Part shown: in pieces, positions 36,161-46,919 of the stretch | How positions within the stretch are numbered: position 1 is the stretch's first letter | How the letters are laid out: the number at the start of each line of letters is the position of its first letter | NCBI GenBank assembly: GCA_022828595.1 | Contig: JAKGHH010000003.1 | Location: 60,687,759-60,751,758 of the forward strand | Source: Nelumbo lutea | Lineage: Eukaryota; Streptophyta; Magnoliopsida; Proteales; Nelumbonaceae | Length of the DNA stretch: 64,000 nucleotides | Reading direction: 5' to 3' | Program-made: the position numbers and the translations under genes | Notes under the pieces: model-generated | What the model was told of the DNA's origin: nothing | Seen by the model: the letters and a program-made list of their open reading frames with translations, nothing else | Databases searched by the model: none

Positions 36161-36223
36161 AAAGTCATAGCCGTTGAATAGTTCTGATGTGCAACAAACG
36201 GGACGTGTACGACAGACTGCGAA

Positions 36224-36302
36224 ATCCAATCAGAAATAAACACGTCATCTATTGATATCTAAGTAACAATCTTGACGATGACGTGTTTAATTCTGATTGG
36301 AT
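36224..36302. promoter_or_regulatory. 26-bp inverted repeat with CCAAT and CACGTCA motifs upstream of the TMKL1-like gene
   Basis: The arms 36224-36249 and 36277-36302 are reverse complements with one mismatch in 26; the loop is 27 bases. Each arm holds a CCAAT box and CACGTCATC (TGACGTG on the other strand), a core recognised by plant bZIP factors. It lies about 190-265 bases before the start codon. It could be a paired regulatory site or the ends of a tiny hairpin insertion. Confidence 0.5.
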
Positions 36303-36339
36303 ATGTAGCTTTCTTTGTACAGTACTTTCAGTTTCTCAG

Positions 36340-36489
36340 TCAACATAGTTCCAGCTTTTTTTATTTTTAAAAGAAAAAAACGGAGCTCGCTTCAGTGAGT
36401 TCAGTCTTCAAAGTTCTCAGTTCTCCCCGGTCACGGTTCACTGGCGTCCTCCCCCAACCTTCTCCCTTTTCAATCTCTTTGGAACATTC
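36340..36489 (+). promoter_or_regulatory. Core promoter / 5' leader of the TMKL1-like gene
   Basis: TTTTTATTTTTAAAAGAAA near 36358-36376 is TATA-like. It is followed by CT-rich sequence (TTCTCAGTTCTCCCC, CCTCCCCCAACCTTCTCCC), typical of plant 5' leaders, up to the ATG at 36490. The start site itself was not determined. Confidence 0.35.
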
Positions 36490-38724
36490 ATGGCGTCTTT
36501 GCAACTTTACTCTTTGTGCATAATGTTCTTCTTCTGCTGCTTCTTCAATACACTTTCTCGGTCTTCTTCGGACGTGGAAATTGTTCTGAGGAAGATCAAA
36601 CCTTCGTTAAGGGGAGGTGCAGAGAATATATTGCTATCTTCGTGGAGCACTGGTATTCCTGTCTGTCAGTGGAGAGGGCTCAAATGGGTCTTCTCTAATG
36701 GTACCCCTCTTAAATGCGATGACGTATCTTCGCCTGAACGGAACAACATTTCTCTATTCAGAGACCCAACTCTGCAGCTCGTCTCTCTTCAGCTCCAAGG
36801 AGCTGGTCTCTCCGGTAAAATTCCAAGAGAAATCGGAGAGCTCTCCTCGTTGCAGAGTCTGTACCTTGGTGTCAACTCGCTCAAAGGAAACATCCCTCTT
36901 GAGCTTGGCTATAGCTCTTTACTCTCCAATGTTGATTTAAGTGGCAATTTCTTAAATGGGTCTCTGCCTCTTTCCATCTGGAACCTCTGTGACAGACTTG
37001 TTTCGCTTCGGTTGCATGGTAATAATCTTTCGGGTTCTCTTCCTCAACCAGCACTACCCAACTCGACTTGCAGGAACATACGGGTTTTGGATTTGGGCAA
37101 CAACAGCTTTTCAGGGGAATTTCCGGAGTTTATAACTGGGTTTCATAGGTTGAAAGAGCTTGATCTTGGGAGTAATCACTTCTCTGGTTCAATTCCGGAG
37201 AGTCTTTCTCGTTTAAAACTTAAAAAACTGAACCTTTCTCATAATAATTTTACTGGGGCTCTGCCGGTTTTCCGACAGTCGAAGTTTGATTTCAGGGTTT
37301 TTGAAGGAAACAATCCTGGGCTTTGTGGGTCTCCCCTGGCGAAGTGCAGGGGAAGCTCTGGTCTGAGCTCCGGCACCATTGCTGGTATTGTGATTGGATT
37401 GATGGCCGGTGCTGTGGTTTTGGCCTCAGTACTAATTGGTTACGTACAAGGGAAGAGGAGGAAGAGCAGGGGAGGAGATGAAAATGAGATAGAGGAAGGA
37501 GAAGATGAGGAGAATGGTGGTGGTGGTGGCTGTGAAGGTAAGCTTTTACTGTTTCAGGGTGGTGAGCATTTGACATTGGAGGATGTACTGAATGCTACTG
37601 GTCAGGTAATGGAGAAAACCAGCTATGGAACCGTTTACAAGGCGAAACTTGCTGATGGAGGAACCATTTCTCTGAGACTGTTGAGAGAAGGTAGTTGCAA
37701 GGATAGAGCTTCATGTTTGCCCATGATTAAGCAGCTTGGCCGAGTCCGCCATGAAAATCTTGTTGCACTCCGAGCTTTCTATCAGGGACAGAGAGGGGAG
37801 AAGCTCCTCATATATGACTATCTCCCCAACAGGACTCTCCACGATCTTTTACATGGTAAGTGTTTGTTCTTTTCCTCGCCTCTGCATTGTTTACATGTTG
37901 TTGATTGTTTTATCTCAATGGCCTTGTTATTTGATGGATGGGATCATGGGAATGGAAGTTCTTCTGATCACTTAATGGGCAATGAGATTTTATGTAATCA
38001 AGAACCAATCTTCTAGGACTGTAGAAATGTAACTGAAATTTCCTATGTTTTGTTTAATTAATCTATTTGTTGCTCTAAATCAGAAACCAGAGCTGGGAAG
38101 CCAATGTTGAATTGGGCTCGTAGGCACAAAATTGCATTGGGTATAGCTAGAGGACTTGCTTATCTGCATACAGGAATGGAAGTGCCAATAATCCATGGGA
38201 ATGTGAGAGCCAAAAATGTCCTAGTGGATGATTTATTTGTGGCCAGGCTAACTGAGTTTGGGCTAGACAAATTGATGGTGCATGTTGTTGCTGATGAAAT
38301 AGTGGCATCTGCAAAGATTGATGGATACAAGTCTCCAGAGTTACAGAGAATGAAAAAGTGCAATTCAAGGACAGATGTATATGCATTTGGTATACTGCTG
38401 TTGGAGATTTTGATAGGAAAGAAACCTGGTAAAGATATCCGAACCGGGGAATTTGTGGACTTACCATCACTAGTGAAGGTGGCAGTGCTGGAGGAGACGA
38501 CAATGGAGGTTTTCGATGTAGAGGTATTGAAGGGAATCCGGAGTCCGATGGAGGATGGCTTGATTCAATCACTGAAACTCGCAATGGGTTGCTGTGCTCC
38601 AGTGGCCTCTGTCAGACCTACCATGGATGAAGTTGTTAAGCAATTGGAGGAGAGCAAACCCAGGAATCGATCTGCATTGTACAGCCCAACTGAAGCAAGG
38701 AGTGAAATAGGTACTCCTTTTTAA
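36490..38724 (+). CDS. TMKL1: LRR receptor-like pseudokinase, TMKL1 type, complete
   Basis: Two exons, 36490-37855 and 38084-38724, with a 228-nt GTAAGT..TCAG intron, give 668 residues; Arabidopsis TMKL1 is close to this length. Order: signal peptide (about 1-24, hydrophobic IMFFFCCFF), an N-terminal region with WRGLKW, LRRs about 95-265 (repeats of LxxLxLxxNxxSGxIP), NNPGLCGSPLAKC, a membrane segment about 295-318, and an acidic/Gly juxtamembrane stretch. The kinase-like domain starts about 350. Catalytic residues are missing: the VAVK lysine is Arg in ISLRLL (about 396), HRD is HGN at 493-495, and DFG is EFG at 513-515. It should therefore bind partners or regulate rather than phosphorylate, at the plasma membrane. 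The C-terminus PRNRSALYSPTEARSEIGTP matches the TMKL1 tail. No break is seen. Confidence 0.95.
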
Positions 38725-39589
38725 GATTTTATTTTTCAACAAATTTTGATTTCTTTGATCTCTTCTCCAATGAGGGGTGCTTGTTGATGACATTTTGTGA
38801 ATAATCTTGTTGTAGTTCATGGCACTTCCCCTTGAATTAGTATGTTGTAATCTTAATGAATCTACTTGTTCTTGTCTAAGTGCCTAACAATGAAGAAGCC
38901 CTCTTGCTCCAAACCCACCTTGCAAAAAATGGTATAGCAGTTACAGGCAAAATGGTTAGAACTATTTCAATTGGCATGCAGCTTCATCTGAGATGGTCCA
39001 TTAGCTGAAAGTGTTTGCGTCTCAAGTTCATTCTGTCAATCCTGCATCATGATTTTGTAGATCTTGTAAAGCATGATGCCTTATCTGTACGATTTGTAAT
39101 CTTCCCACATGAAGGAAGCTTTTGGGTTTTCTTTTTGCCTGTGAATGGGAGCTGTTAAACCTGTCGAGAGTCTTGAGACACATGAACTTGGGTACTTGTC
39201 TCTTGCTCTCATCTGTTGAATCTTCCTTTGTTTTACATTGCTTTGGACCCAATATATTTGCATTTATCCAAGATTAAGACAACGCTTATTAATTGTCCAT
39301 TCAAGTACAACGTCAAAACCATGATCAAGTTATGGATTCTCAAGGGAATGCTTCCAAGGCTTGATGTTCTGAAAACTCAGAAAACCATGGAATGCCTTGG
39401 TTTTTTGTCCACTCCAGTTATTTGGAAAGTCCGTGACAAATGGGTAAATAAGCTTGCATGGATTTCACATCTGCTGTCACTATATCTTGTGAGTTGTGAA
39501 GCTTGTGACCCCCAAATAAAAGAGTTACAATACCAAAACCCTTTTGTTTGAAATTCTATGCAGCAGAGTGATCTCTTTTTGATTTGATT
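38725..39589 (+). other. 3' flank of the TMKL1-like gene
   Basis: Contains T-rich sequence and AATGAATCTACTTG near 38855, a possible poly(A) region. No further gene recognised; an open stretch at 39216-39551 lacks any domain. Confidence 0.4.
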
Positions 39590-41205
39590 GTTGGGTCATG
39601 TTTGGGAGTGCCTAAGTTAAAAAATAAGTGTTTATTTGAATAAGCACTTATTTGCATTTGGTACCCTACTTTTTCTAGTGCTTATTTTTTATTTTATATT
39701 GGGCGTTTGATAGTCTTTTTCTCTAATAAGCACTTAAATAAGCGTTTGTGACTACTAGTAAGCATGCATATGCTTTGCATGTGATAATTCTATATGATGA
39801 TAATGATAGTAATAATGTATCCAAAAATTTCTATAAATATGTATTTTTATTTTTTATTTTTATATATTTTTTGCTTTTTATTATTAATCGGATGCATGTT
39901 GTAAAACCCAAATCTAATTACATAAATACCTTATCTAAATATGTGATAATTGGATCAAGTTGTTAAGTTTCAAGTATCATTGACAGGTCTACCTACTTGA
40001 TTAGATTCTTATTTTTGTAATGTTTTATTTTTTTTTGGTTTTTTTTTTCTGTTCATTTATAAAAAAATGTAAGATTTAAATAGATGGAATTAAATGAGGT
40101 GAAAAGTAATAGTCAATTTACAATTTAAACCTCACAATTAAATAGAGATAAATTAAAAAATGAGTATTTTAGTAAAAAGAAAGTTCCACAATCTTATATA
40201 TATTTTTAATAGTAGTGTAAATGTAGAATTATATATGTATTCAATTTTTTTCTATATATTTTTTATATTTTTGAGTAAAATAATTCCGATATGTCACACT
40301 TACTTTTTGTTTAATATGATAATTAATTAATATTATACATGTGCCTGAATGATTTTTTGCAACATTTATGTATGTTTATATTTCATTAATTTTTATTATT
40401 TATTTGACATTAAATGTTAATACATTTGACCTAAAAGTTGAACTATTGATCTTTGCCAAATAGTAAAAATAATTTCACTTTTGGTCAATTCTAAAGTATG
40501 TTTCATTATCAATAAAAGTAATTTTATTACACATATTTTTTAATTTGATTAATAAAAGTATCATAAAGTTTAATTTTTCTACATTTTTGTAATTTTCTAT
40601 ATTTATTTTATTTTAAAAATTTTATTACCTAATTATGACTTCATAGGTTTATCAATTTGATTCAAATGATTGAATTGCTTAGCTATCACTTGGATAAAGA
40701 ATGTTTTTGTTTTTTAGCAAGTTTTAAAATGTATGAGCTTATATTCTTAAAAGTATTGACATATCTAATTAGTGATTCATCCAACATAGGAAGGCCCTTG
40801 AGATGCACAAAGCACCCAAGACAAATCAAACTTGTCTATGGCTGCAATCACATCAACAAGAATGGTATTACTAGCTAAGTCTATCATTCTTTCACCTCTA
40901 CCAAGTTGCATAAGCTGAATGAATTTCTGGTTATTTTCCAGCATTTTATAAAATGCTGTCACGTGAGACCATATGTGTTGTGAGCATTAGAATTGTCATT
41001 TCATCGAAATGGTTAATATGCAAAAATTAGTAGTTATTGGTTAAGTGGTTCATCAAACAGTATAACTCAAATAAGTACTTAAAATAAGTTTAAGTGGTTT
41101 GAAAAGGACCCCCAAACAATAATAACTACTTATTCAAATAAATACTTCTAAAATAAATACTTATTTCTTAAACCACTTATTTGCCCAACATAACCTTAGT
41201 AGCTT
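39590..41205. mobile_element. Possible TIR element bounded by AATAAGTG-rich arms
   Basis: Left GGGTCATGTTTGGGAGTGCC with AAATAAGTGTTTATTTGAAT; right, on the opposite strand, AAGGTTATGTTGGGCAAATA with AGTGGTTTAAGAAATAAGTA. The arms are inverted and similar, and AATAAGCACTTA-like words abound in both. The 1.3-kb middle is AT-rich with one gene-like piece at 40777-40962. No clear target-site duplication. Confidence 0.45.
40777..40975 (-). other. Unidentified gene-like open stretch
   Basis: The minus-strand frame TAFYKMLENNQKFIQLMQLG, then RGERMIDLASNTILVDVIAA and IDKFDLSWVLC, has complex, non-repetitive amino-acid use, unlike its AT-rich surroundings. About 61 residues. I do not recognise the family. 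It may be a host gene piece carried in the surrounding TIR unit. Confidence 0.3.
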
Positions 41206-41249
41206 TGGATAATCAGTTTAAGGAATCATATCCAATAAGCTAGATTTGA

Positions 41250-42120
41250 TCAATATTCGGATTAGACATGGATGAGACTGAACATGAACTTGAGCTTTTT
41301 CATGGATGACACAATAAGCTAGATTTGAACTTGTATTTGCTCAGATCTTCTCAAACACAATCTGTTTCATACCCAAGTTTTTGTCCATTCATAATTTGTC
41401 AATTTCGTACTAGTCACGTTGATTTAGGCTATGATTTGGAGAGGCCCAACCTGAACTTGAGCTTTTTCATGGGTCGGGCTTGAATTTTTGGGCTATGTTT
41501 TGAACTTGGGTCAGAAAATTTGGGTCTAAACTAAATTTAATTGGGCTTAGATCGAGGCCTTAAGTAGTCCGTGTCTGGCCCAACCCAACCCGAGCCTGCC
41601 TTTCACTGTATATGCAATTGTTTTTATATATTATGATTAACCTAAACAGCGAGTTATTTATATATAAGTATTCTTTTTTAACCATGTAACACATGTATAA
41701 ATTTATCAATGAAATTTGTGCACCTGCATGTCAAATAAAAGATTTCAACCAATTACATTGAAGATTATATGATTTAGTTATTTTTTATTTGTTAATATTT
41801 ATAAAGTATCTTTTACGTTTTTGTTGCATGGTGCAGTTGATGCACCATAGGTTTTTCTACTTTTTAATCTATGTTACTTCTAAATTGGACCAAAAAGCCC
41901 AATAAAAAGTGCTACATGTGAAACACATTATGAAAACATTCAAACCTGATCACCAACTCACCTAAGCCTGACCAAGCCTGCTTGGACCTAATCTGGGTTG
42001 TGTTGGGTTAGGCACAATTTTGTAAATTTGTGTTTGAGCCCAAACCTCTGGTCTTAAGTTTTAGGATTGGTCCTAACCAATCCAAGTCAACCCATCCAAA
42101 CTGCACCTTAGGATATATGG
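41250..42120. repeat. Decayed repeat with GGGCTTGAA / CCCAACCCGAGCC words
   Basis: GAACTTGAGCTTTTTCATGG occurs twice (about 41287 and 41453). GGCCCAACCCAACCCGAGCC near 41576 and AACCAATCCAAGTCAACCC near 42076 recall the block at 11890-12990. Non-coding; boundaries unclear. Confidence 0.45.
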
Positions 42121-42311
42121 TTTCCAACCACATAAGATAGGGAAATAAAAGGAAATTAGGAGCAAAGAGTTGGTCAAGTAATCTGAGAAACTAACCCTAC
42201 TGTATCTGAGGCTTTAAGCTTGTCCGAAATCATGAAAGCTAGCTGCATGGTTTTGGTGCAAGCTTAGAGCTTTCCTTGGAGTTTGTGCTTGAGCTTGAGA
42301 ATTTATCCCAT

Positions 42312-42490
42312 TTTAGGCAAATTCGGATTTTATTCTCACACCGTCCTCACAACCCTTGCAGTCGTACATGGAAAATATCTTTTCATGAATAAAACATATA
42401 AATACAGAGATGTTTCCAATGGATGGCTGTAAGGATTGTGAGCCAGTGAGGAAGATTTTGAGGATGCAATCCGAATTCATTTTAAGCATA
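42312..42490. mobile_element. Fold-back MITE, about 170 bp, possible 8-bp target-site duplication
   Basis: Left AAATTCGGATTTTATTCTCA and CACCGTCCTCACAACCCTTG; right (opposite strand) GAATTCGGATTGCATCCTCA and CTCACAATCCTTACAGCC. It is flanked by CATTTTAG and CATTTTAA, one mismatch in 8, as a hAT-type element would leave. Related to 35945-36160. Confidence 0.6.
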
Positions 42491-42784
42491 TATGTTTGGG
42501 CCAGAAAAGTGCATTTGTTAATGGCACTATAATTAACCATTAAGACTGAAACTTACTAACCTAAACCTTTCTAAATTTGGACTAATAGGAAGTTAGTTTC
42601 TATTGGCTAGGTTACCGTAATCCTTAACCCAAACTTAACATTTCTGTAAACCAGACCTGACCCACTTAGGAGGTGTTTGACTACGATATTGGAAAAACTT
42701 ATAATCAAGCAATTGGTATTATAAAAGTGGTAACTAATCAGGTGGTATTAATAAGAATCCACGGGGGGGTTTTGATTGATACAA

Positions 42785-43065
42785 GGTTTTTAAAACCGGA
42801 CTGGATAGGGAATCACTTTAGGTGACCGATTCCCGGGTCGAATGGTCTGACCATCCGTCTAAGTGGATGGCCCATTTTGACAAAAAATAAAAAATTAAAA
42901 AGACAAAAAATGATCATAAACCATTGTCCGAGTCAACGATTTACTAACTAAATCAACAAATTTTGGTCAAAAAGTGGTTTTGGGGTCAAACAGAACTGGT
43001 CAGGTGACCGATTCGCATTTTTTCGGTCCTACCATCCGATTTGAATTGGTTTTGAAAACACTGGA
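42785..43065. repeat. Fold-back element of the GTTTTTAAAACCG family
   Basis: Starts AGGTTTTTAAAACCGGACTG and ends ATTGGTTTTGAAAACACTGG. The interior GGATGGCCCATTTTGACAAA matches 21170-21190 almost exactly. Non-coding. Confidence 0.65.
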
Positions 43066-43139
43066 TTGATCAATGCATTTCTAAAATGATACCTTTTTGG
43101 CATCATAAATTTATCCAATAAAACAACTGGTATGTTAGC

Positions 43140-43628
43140 AAAAATAATACATTTTTATTGATGTGGTAGTTGTTTGTTTATTAGCAAACAAAACTCTTTA
43201 CATTCGCTAGGAAAAACTTTGGCTGTGCGGTAAAACTTAAAAAGTGGTTGCAAGACAGGTAAAGAACTAACTGAGTGGGGTAACAAGCCATGCGCGCAGA
43301 AAGCTGAAGCTATTTTTTCCAAACAATAAAAGCTTTTTCTTATTAGGAGTGTAACTTGGACTGACCTAGTCCACAATTTTACACAGGATGGGCTTGAATT
43401 TTTTGTTCTCGGGATAGGCTTGGCCAAAAAAATTGAGATTTTTTATTTTTATTTATTTTTCGTTCTGGGCCTAGGCCTACTCAATTTGCACTTAGCCTCA
43501 CACACACATGGGGAGAGAGAGAGAGAGAGAGAGATTTATAAGGAAACATTGGATAGTATCATTAGAAACACAATATAGTTTAAGAGATACTTTAGGAGAG
43601 GGCAATATTTTAGAAGGAAGTAAGGATA
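43140..43628. other. Intergenic sequence with a (GA)n tract
   Basis: (GA)n at about 43513-43534. GGGCCTAGGCCTACTC near 43467 is GC-richer. No gene supported. Confidence 0.45.
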
Positions 43629-44815
43629 GGAATGGAAACGGGGTGGGACACTCCTTCCCTATCCCTGTGGATAAAATCCCCTAACCCTTTCCCGCTGCAT
43701 CCCCGGTATCAGGGCAAGAATTCAACCCCCACCCAGGCCCGGTTGGGCCTGGAGAATCCCGGACATATCCCTGCCCCACAACTACTGAACCTAGGGACGA
43801 GGAATCCCCGATATATCCCCACCCACAACCTTTTTTGTATATTACTTTCTCTTCTTCTATATAATATAAATTATATAATTCATCTAAAAGAGTTGTTAGT
43901 TTCAATTAGTGTATTGGGTTTTAATATGCTACTATTCTTTTTAATACTATTAAAATCCAGGTTTTGTATGTTTTGTAGTTCATATAGACAACAAAGATGA
44001 GTTGGACCCTTAAGGGGTTAAGCAAAGATGAGTCCATTATTTGGATTCATGCTATGATGTGATGTGGACAATATGGACTTTTGAAAATAAACTTGAAATT
44101 GAAGATGCACTAAAATTTGTTGATAGTTTCAAACAATTGAGAAGAAATAACCATTCTGACATCAAACAATTAAGAAGAAATGATAGAATGCAACAGCCAA
44201 CAACTACCAGTTGTTCCCATTAGACAGGTTAATAAAATCAGTAAATCTCTTTCCACCACCCACATCTCTTACTCCTAAACCTGCTATTTCTCCAAACTAT
44301 GGCCTAGTTATTAACAGAGGCAAAGTCTGCTGTGCATAGCAGTACAGAGACAAAGTTTGCGGTGGTATCATCATATCATGGTAAAACTAGTAAATCATTC
44401 ATTCACTCAACTCTTCAACTTCGAACAACTGAGATTAAGATGGAGCTGGTCCATCGCCGACTAGTGTTTGCATGCTGGTCGAAGAGGAAGAAAAAAGGGA
44501 TGAAGGGAAGGGAAGCTGGGACGGGATTTGGCCGCTTCTTTTGGGGGGGTTTTGGCTTTTGGAGTTTAGAGTAGGGGGGAAATGTCCAAGTCTCAAGTCT
44601 GGAAACCAAAAGTCAGAACTTACAAATTATAAGGGGTAATAGTGTAATTTACCACTGGGCTTAGAGTGGGTTCGAGGATTATATGTAGACCCCATCCCCG
44701 CCCCATCCCCAATTTGGGGTAAAGAGAAAAATCCCCAAACTCGACCTGTGTCCATTTAAGGTAGGGGAAAATCCGCTCCATTCGGAGTGGGTCAGATCGG
44801 TGCCATGCTAAGTAA
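43629..44815. repeat. Larger relative of the GC-rich GGATGGCA fold-back family
   Basis: Left AGGAATGGAAACGGGGTGGG with CCCCGGTATCAGGGC; right CCCCATCCCCGCCCCATCCC and GAGTGGGTCAGATCGGTGCC. The ends match the element at 21652-22315, but the interior is different and longer (about 0.9 kb), so it may carry foreign DNA. Open stretches inside have no recognised domain. Confidence 0.55.
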
Positions 44816-45713
44816 GGCTGTATGAAAAAGGTAGGAAAAGAAAGGGAAAGGATGACAAAGAAATATTTAAATATTAAAATTATTAATTAAGTCATAGGTT
44901 TTAATAAAATAAAATATGAATAATAATAAATTCAAAATATTAATTAAATAATTAATAATTGGCTTTTTTACATAAAAAATAATGAAGTTTGGTCATTTAA
45001 CAAAATTAGATACATTTTCAAAAAATAATCAAAATAGTGAGGGGAGAGGTTTTGTTTATTTTTGGATTAAAATACCCCCAATTAAAAACCCCGTTTTTAT
45101 TTCAAACTTCTTCCTCCTCTCATCGTTTCCCAGTCTATAGAACCGACATTATATTCCAGTTGTATCTCTCAAATATATTTTCGTCGTCTTTCTCTCCCTC
45201 TCCCACAAACAGTGAAATGCAATAGGTCAAGACGAACCAGAGTTGTTCTGCATCTCAAATCTACCAAACCAAAACCTTGAACAGCTCTCAATCTCCACCA
45301 ATCTATCTTTGAGCAAAGAGGAGATCCTGACTTTGGAGGTGCAACAAGGAGATTACAGCAGCACTCCTTATTACCAATACCACCAGCCCCACCTTTAAAG
45401 CCCTAACCCTACCGAACTTCAGCCTAATCCTGTGCCTTCGATCCCACATATCTTGCAATCAACAAAATATGAGGTTGTATAGACCTGCACTCACCAAAAT
45501 ATCAAGATTCCCTTGTTTCATGGTTGTAAGAGGGAGAGTTGGTTCTTGGAAAATACAACGGCGTTTGCAGAACTTGTGTAATGGAAAAACCATCACCGGA
45601 ACTAGAATTAAGCTTAGGATTCAATTTCGGATTAAATGGATTTTTCTGTAGACCCAAATAAATGAACGGTGACTTTTCTTTTATCCACCTTTGTCTCATT
45701 GGATATAAACAAT
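44816..45713. other. Intergenic; no recognised gene
   Basis: AT-rich to about 45030, then more balanced base use (45040-45660) with short open stretches such as 45469-45651. No domain recognised. It may be a decayed gene or LTR piece. Confidence 0.35.
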
Positions 45714-46255
45714 TGATGCTGCTCAATCTAAAGTTGTGTATGAATTGATAACAACAACTAGATAGTCTTTGTTAACAGGAAGGGGTCGAGCTATAAGGAC
45801 GAGGCTGCGCTTCAAGACCTGTGATCAAGAAAGGAGTCAGAGGCCTAAGGAATTATCCCGGGTTGGTGCTCCGACACTCAAGTCAGCAGGATGTGATGGA
45901 TGGCCGGGCCGAGCTATAGGGATGCTTGTCCGAGCTAATTAGTAGTATGGGTGTTAGGAGTTGGGGATCCCTTACCTCGAGCATGGAGTACTTTTTTATA
46001 GCCGAACATCTGTGTCCTGGTTGGATTGGGCTTCTGGGGTTGTCGGGATGAGGTTACCCATCGAGGCATTTGGGATAGAGTCCCATTCCCCAGCGGAGTC
46101 TTCCTTATTCCTCTTTATCTGTAGTTGTGCTCATCCACATGACGTGTAGTTGATGTGGCTGAAAGGAGAAGATGGGAGGCCACTATGCCAACATGACCGG
46201 GTGATAACTGGGCGGCCACGTGTCTTGCAGGGCCAACTCAGCCATAACCCGAACA
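45714..46255 (-). repeat. 3' LTR of the tandem-array element
   Basis: In minus sense TGTTCGGG..AGCAGCATCA, 542 bp. Similar to 49638-50055 over about 420 bp, sharing for example CATCCTGCTGACTTGAGTGT-like stretches, with scattered substitutions. Confidence 0.75.
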
Positions 46256-46270
46256 CCACTCCCCCAGTTC
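46256..46270 (-). other. Polypurine tract
   Basis: GAACTGGGGGAGTGG in minus sense abuts the LTR start TGTTCGG. A second copy of this tract plus TGTTCGG lies at about 46450-46480, suggesting a local duplication. Confidence 0.7.
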
Positions 46271-46599
46271 TGAAGTTGAGGAATGTAGTAGTCCAATTCG
46301 TTATTCGGCTGAAGAACTTCAAGTTGATGTCTATATGGGCGTCTGGCTTCTTTGGTGTTCCTCGATGCCTGTCGCAATCTTGGGAACTGGGCAATATGGA
46401 ACGTGGCAGAATCTTCCCATCGTTGGCTACAAAACTCTAAGAGCTCTAACTTCGGAATCCGAACACCACTCCCCTAGTTCTGAAGCTGAGGAGGGGGAGT
46501 GCCTGGTCCAAAGTGTTGTGTCGAGGTGTCGAACTGAGCTTCCAGGTCTGTCCTCCTGGTGGAGCCGAGAAACAACTTTGATTCCAAGTAGAAGTCGAG

Positions 46600-46919
46600 C
46601 TTTTGTGTCGTGGTGATTCTTAGCCATGGTGTGCCGAGCTTCCGAAGTTGGGGCTTAGCTTGGCCATATGCCGAGGAAAGGCTTTTTGTTGTCGATCGAA
46701 GGCCGAGCTTTGGAATTAAGGTTGTAATGCTTGGCCACGGGGCGCCGAGCTACAGAGATGGGGCCCTTGGGGGTGCCGAGCTATGGAATTGAGGCCATTG
46801 CGATGCTCGACTATGACTTGCCGAGCTCCAGAGCTGAGGGCCCCTAGGTGTCGAGCTGTTGTGATGTTCGAGGGCCTACAGGTGTCGACCTTGTTGTGAT
46901 GTTCGGTTGTGGCTTGTCG
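46600..46919. other. Degenerate edge of the 57-bp array
   Basis: Recurrent GCCGAGCT..GAAGTTG / GGGGCGCCGAGCTACAGAG pieces with irregular spacing lead into the regular array. Confidence 0.5.

Noticed and set aside
37292..37576. 94-codon His/Ser-rich antisense open stretch
   Set aside because: Antisense of the Gly/Glu-rich juxtamembrane region of the TMKL1-like gene; low complexity.
36490..38016. A 508-residue truncated receptor lacking the second half of the kinase domain
   Set aside because: The frame runs into a GTAAGT intron at 37856; splicing to 38084 gives the full conserved C-terminal half.
38147..38584. 145-codon antisense open stretch over the TMKL1-like exon 2
   Set aside because: It mirrors the conserved kinase-like coding strand and has no domain of its own.
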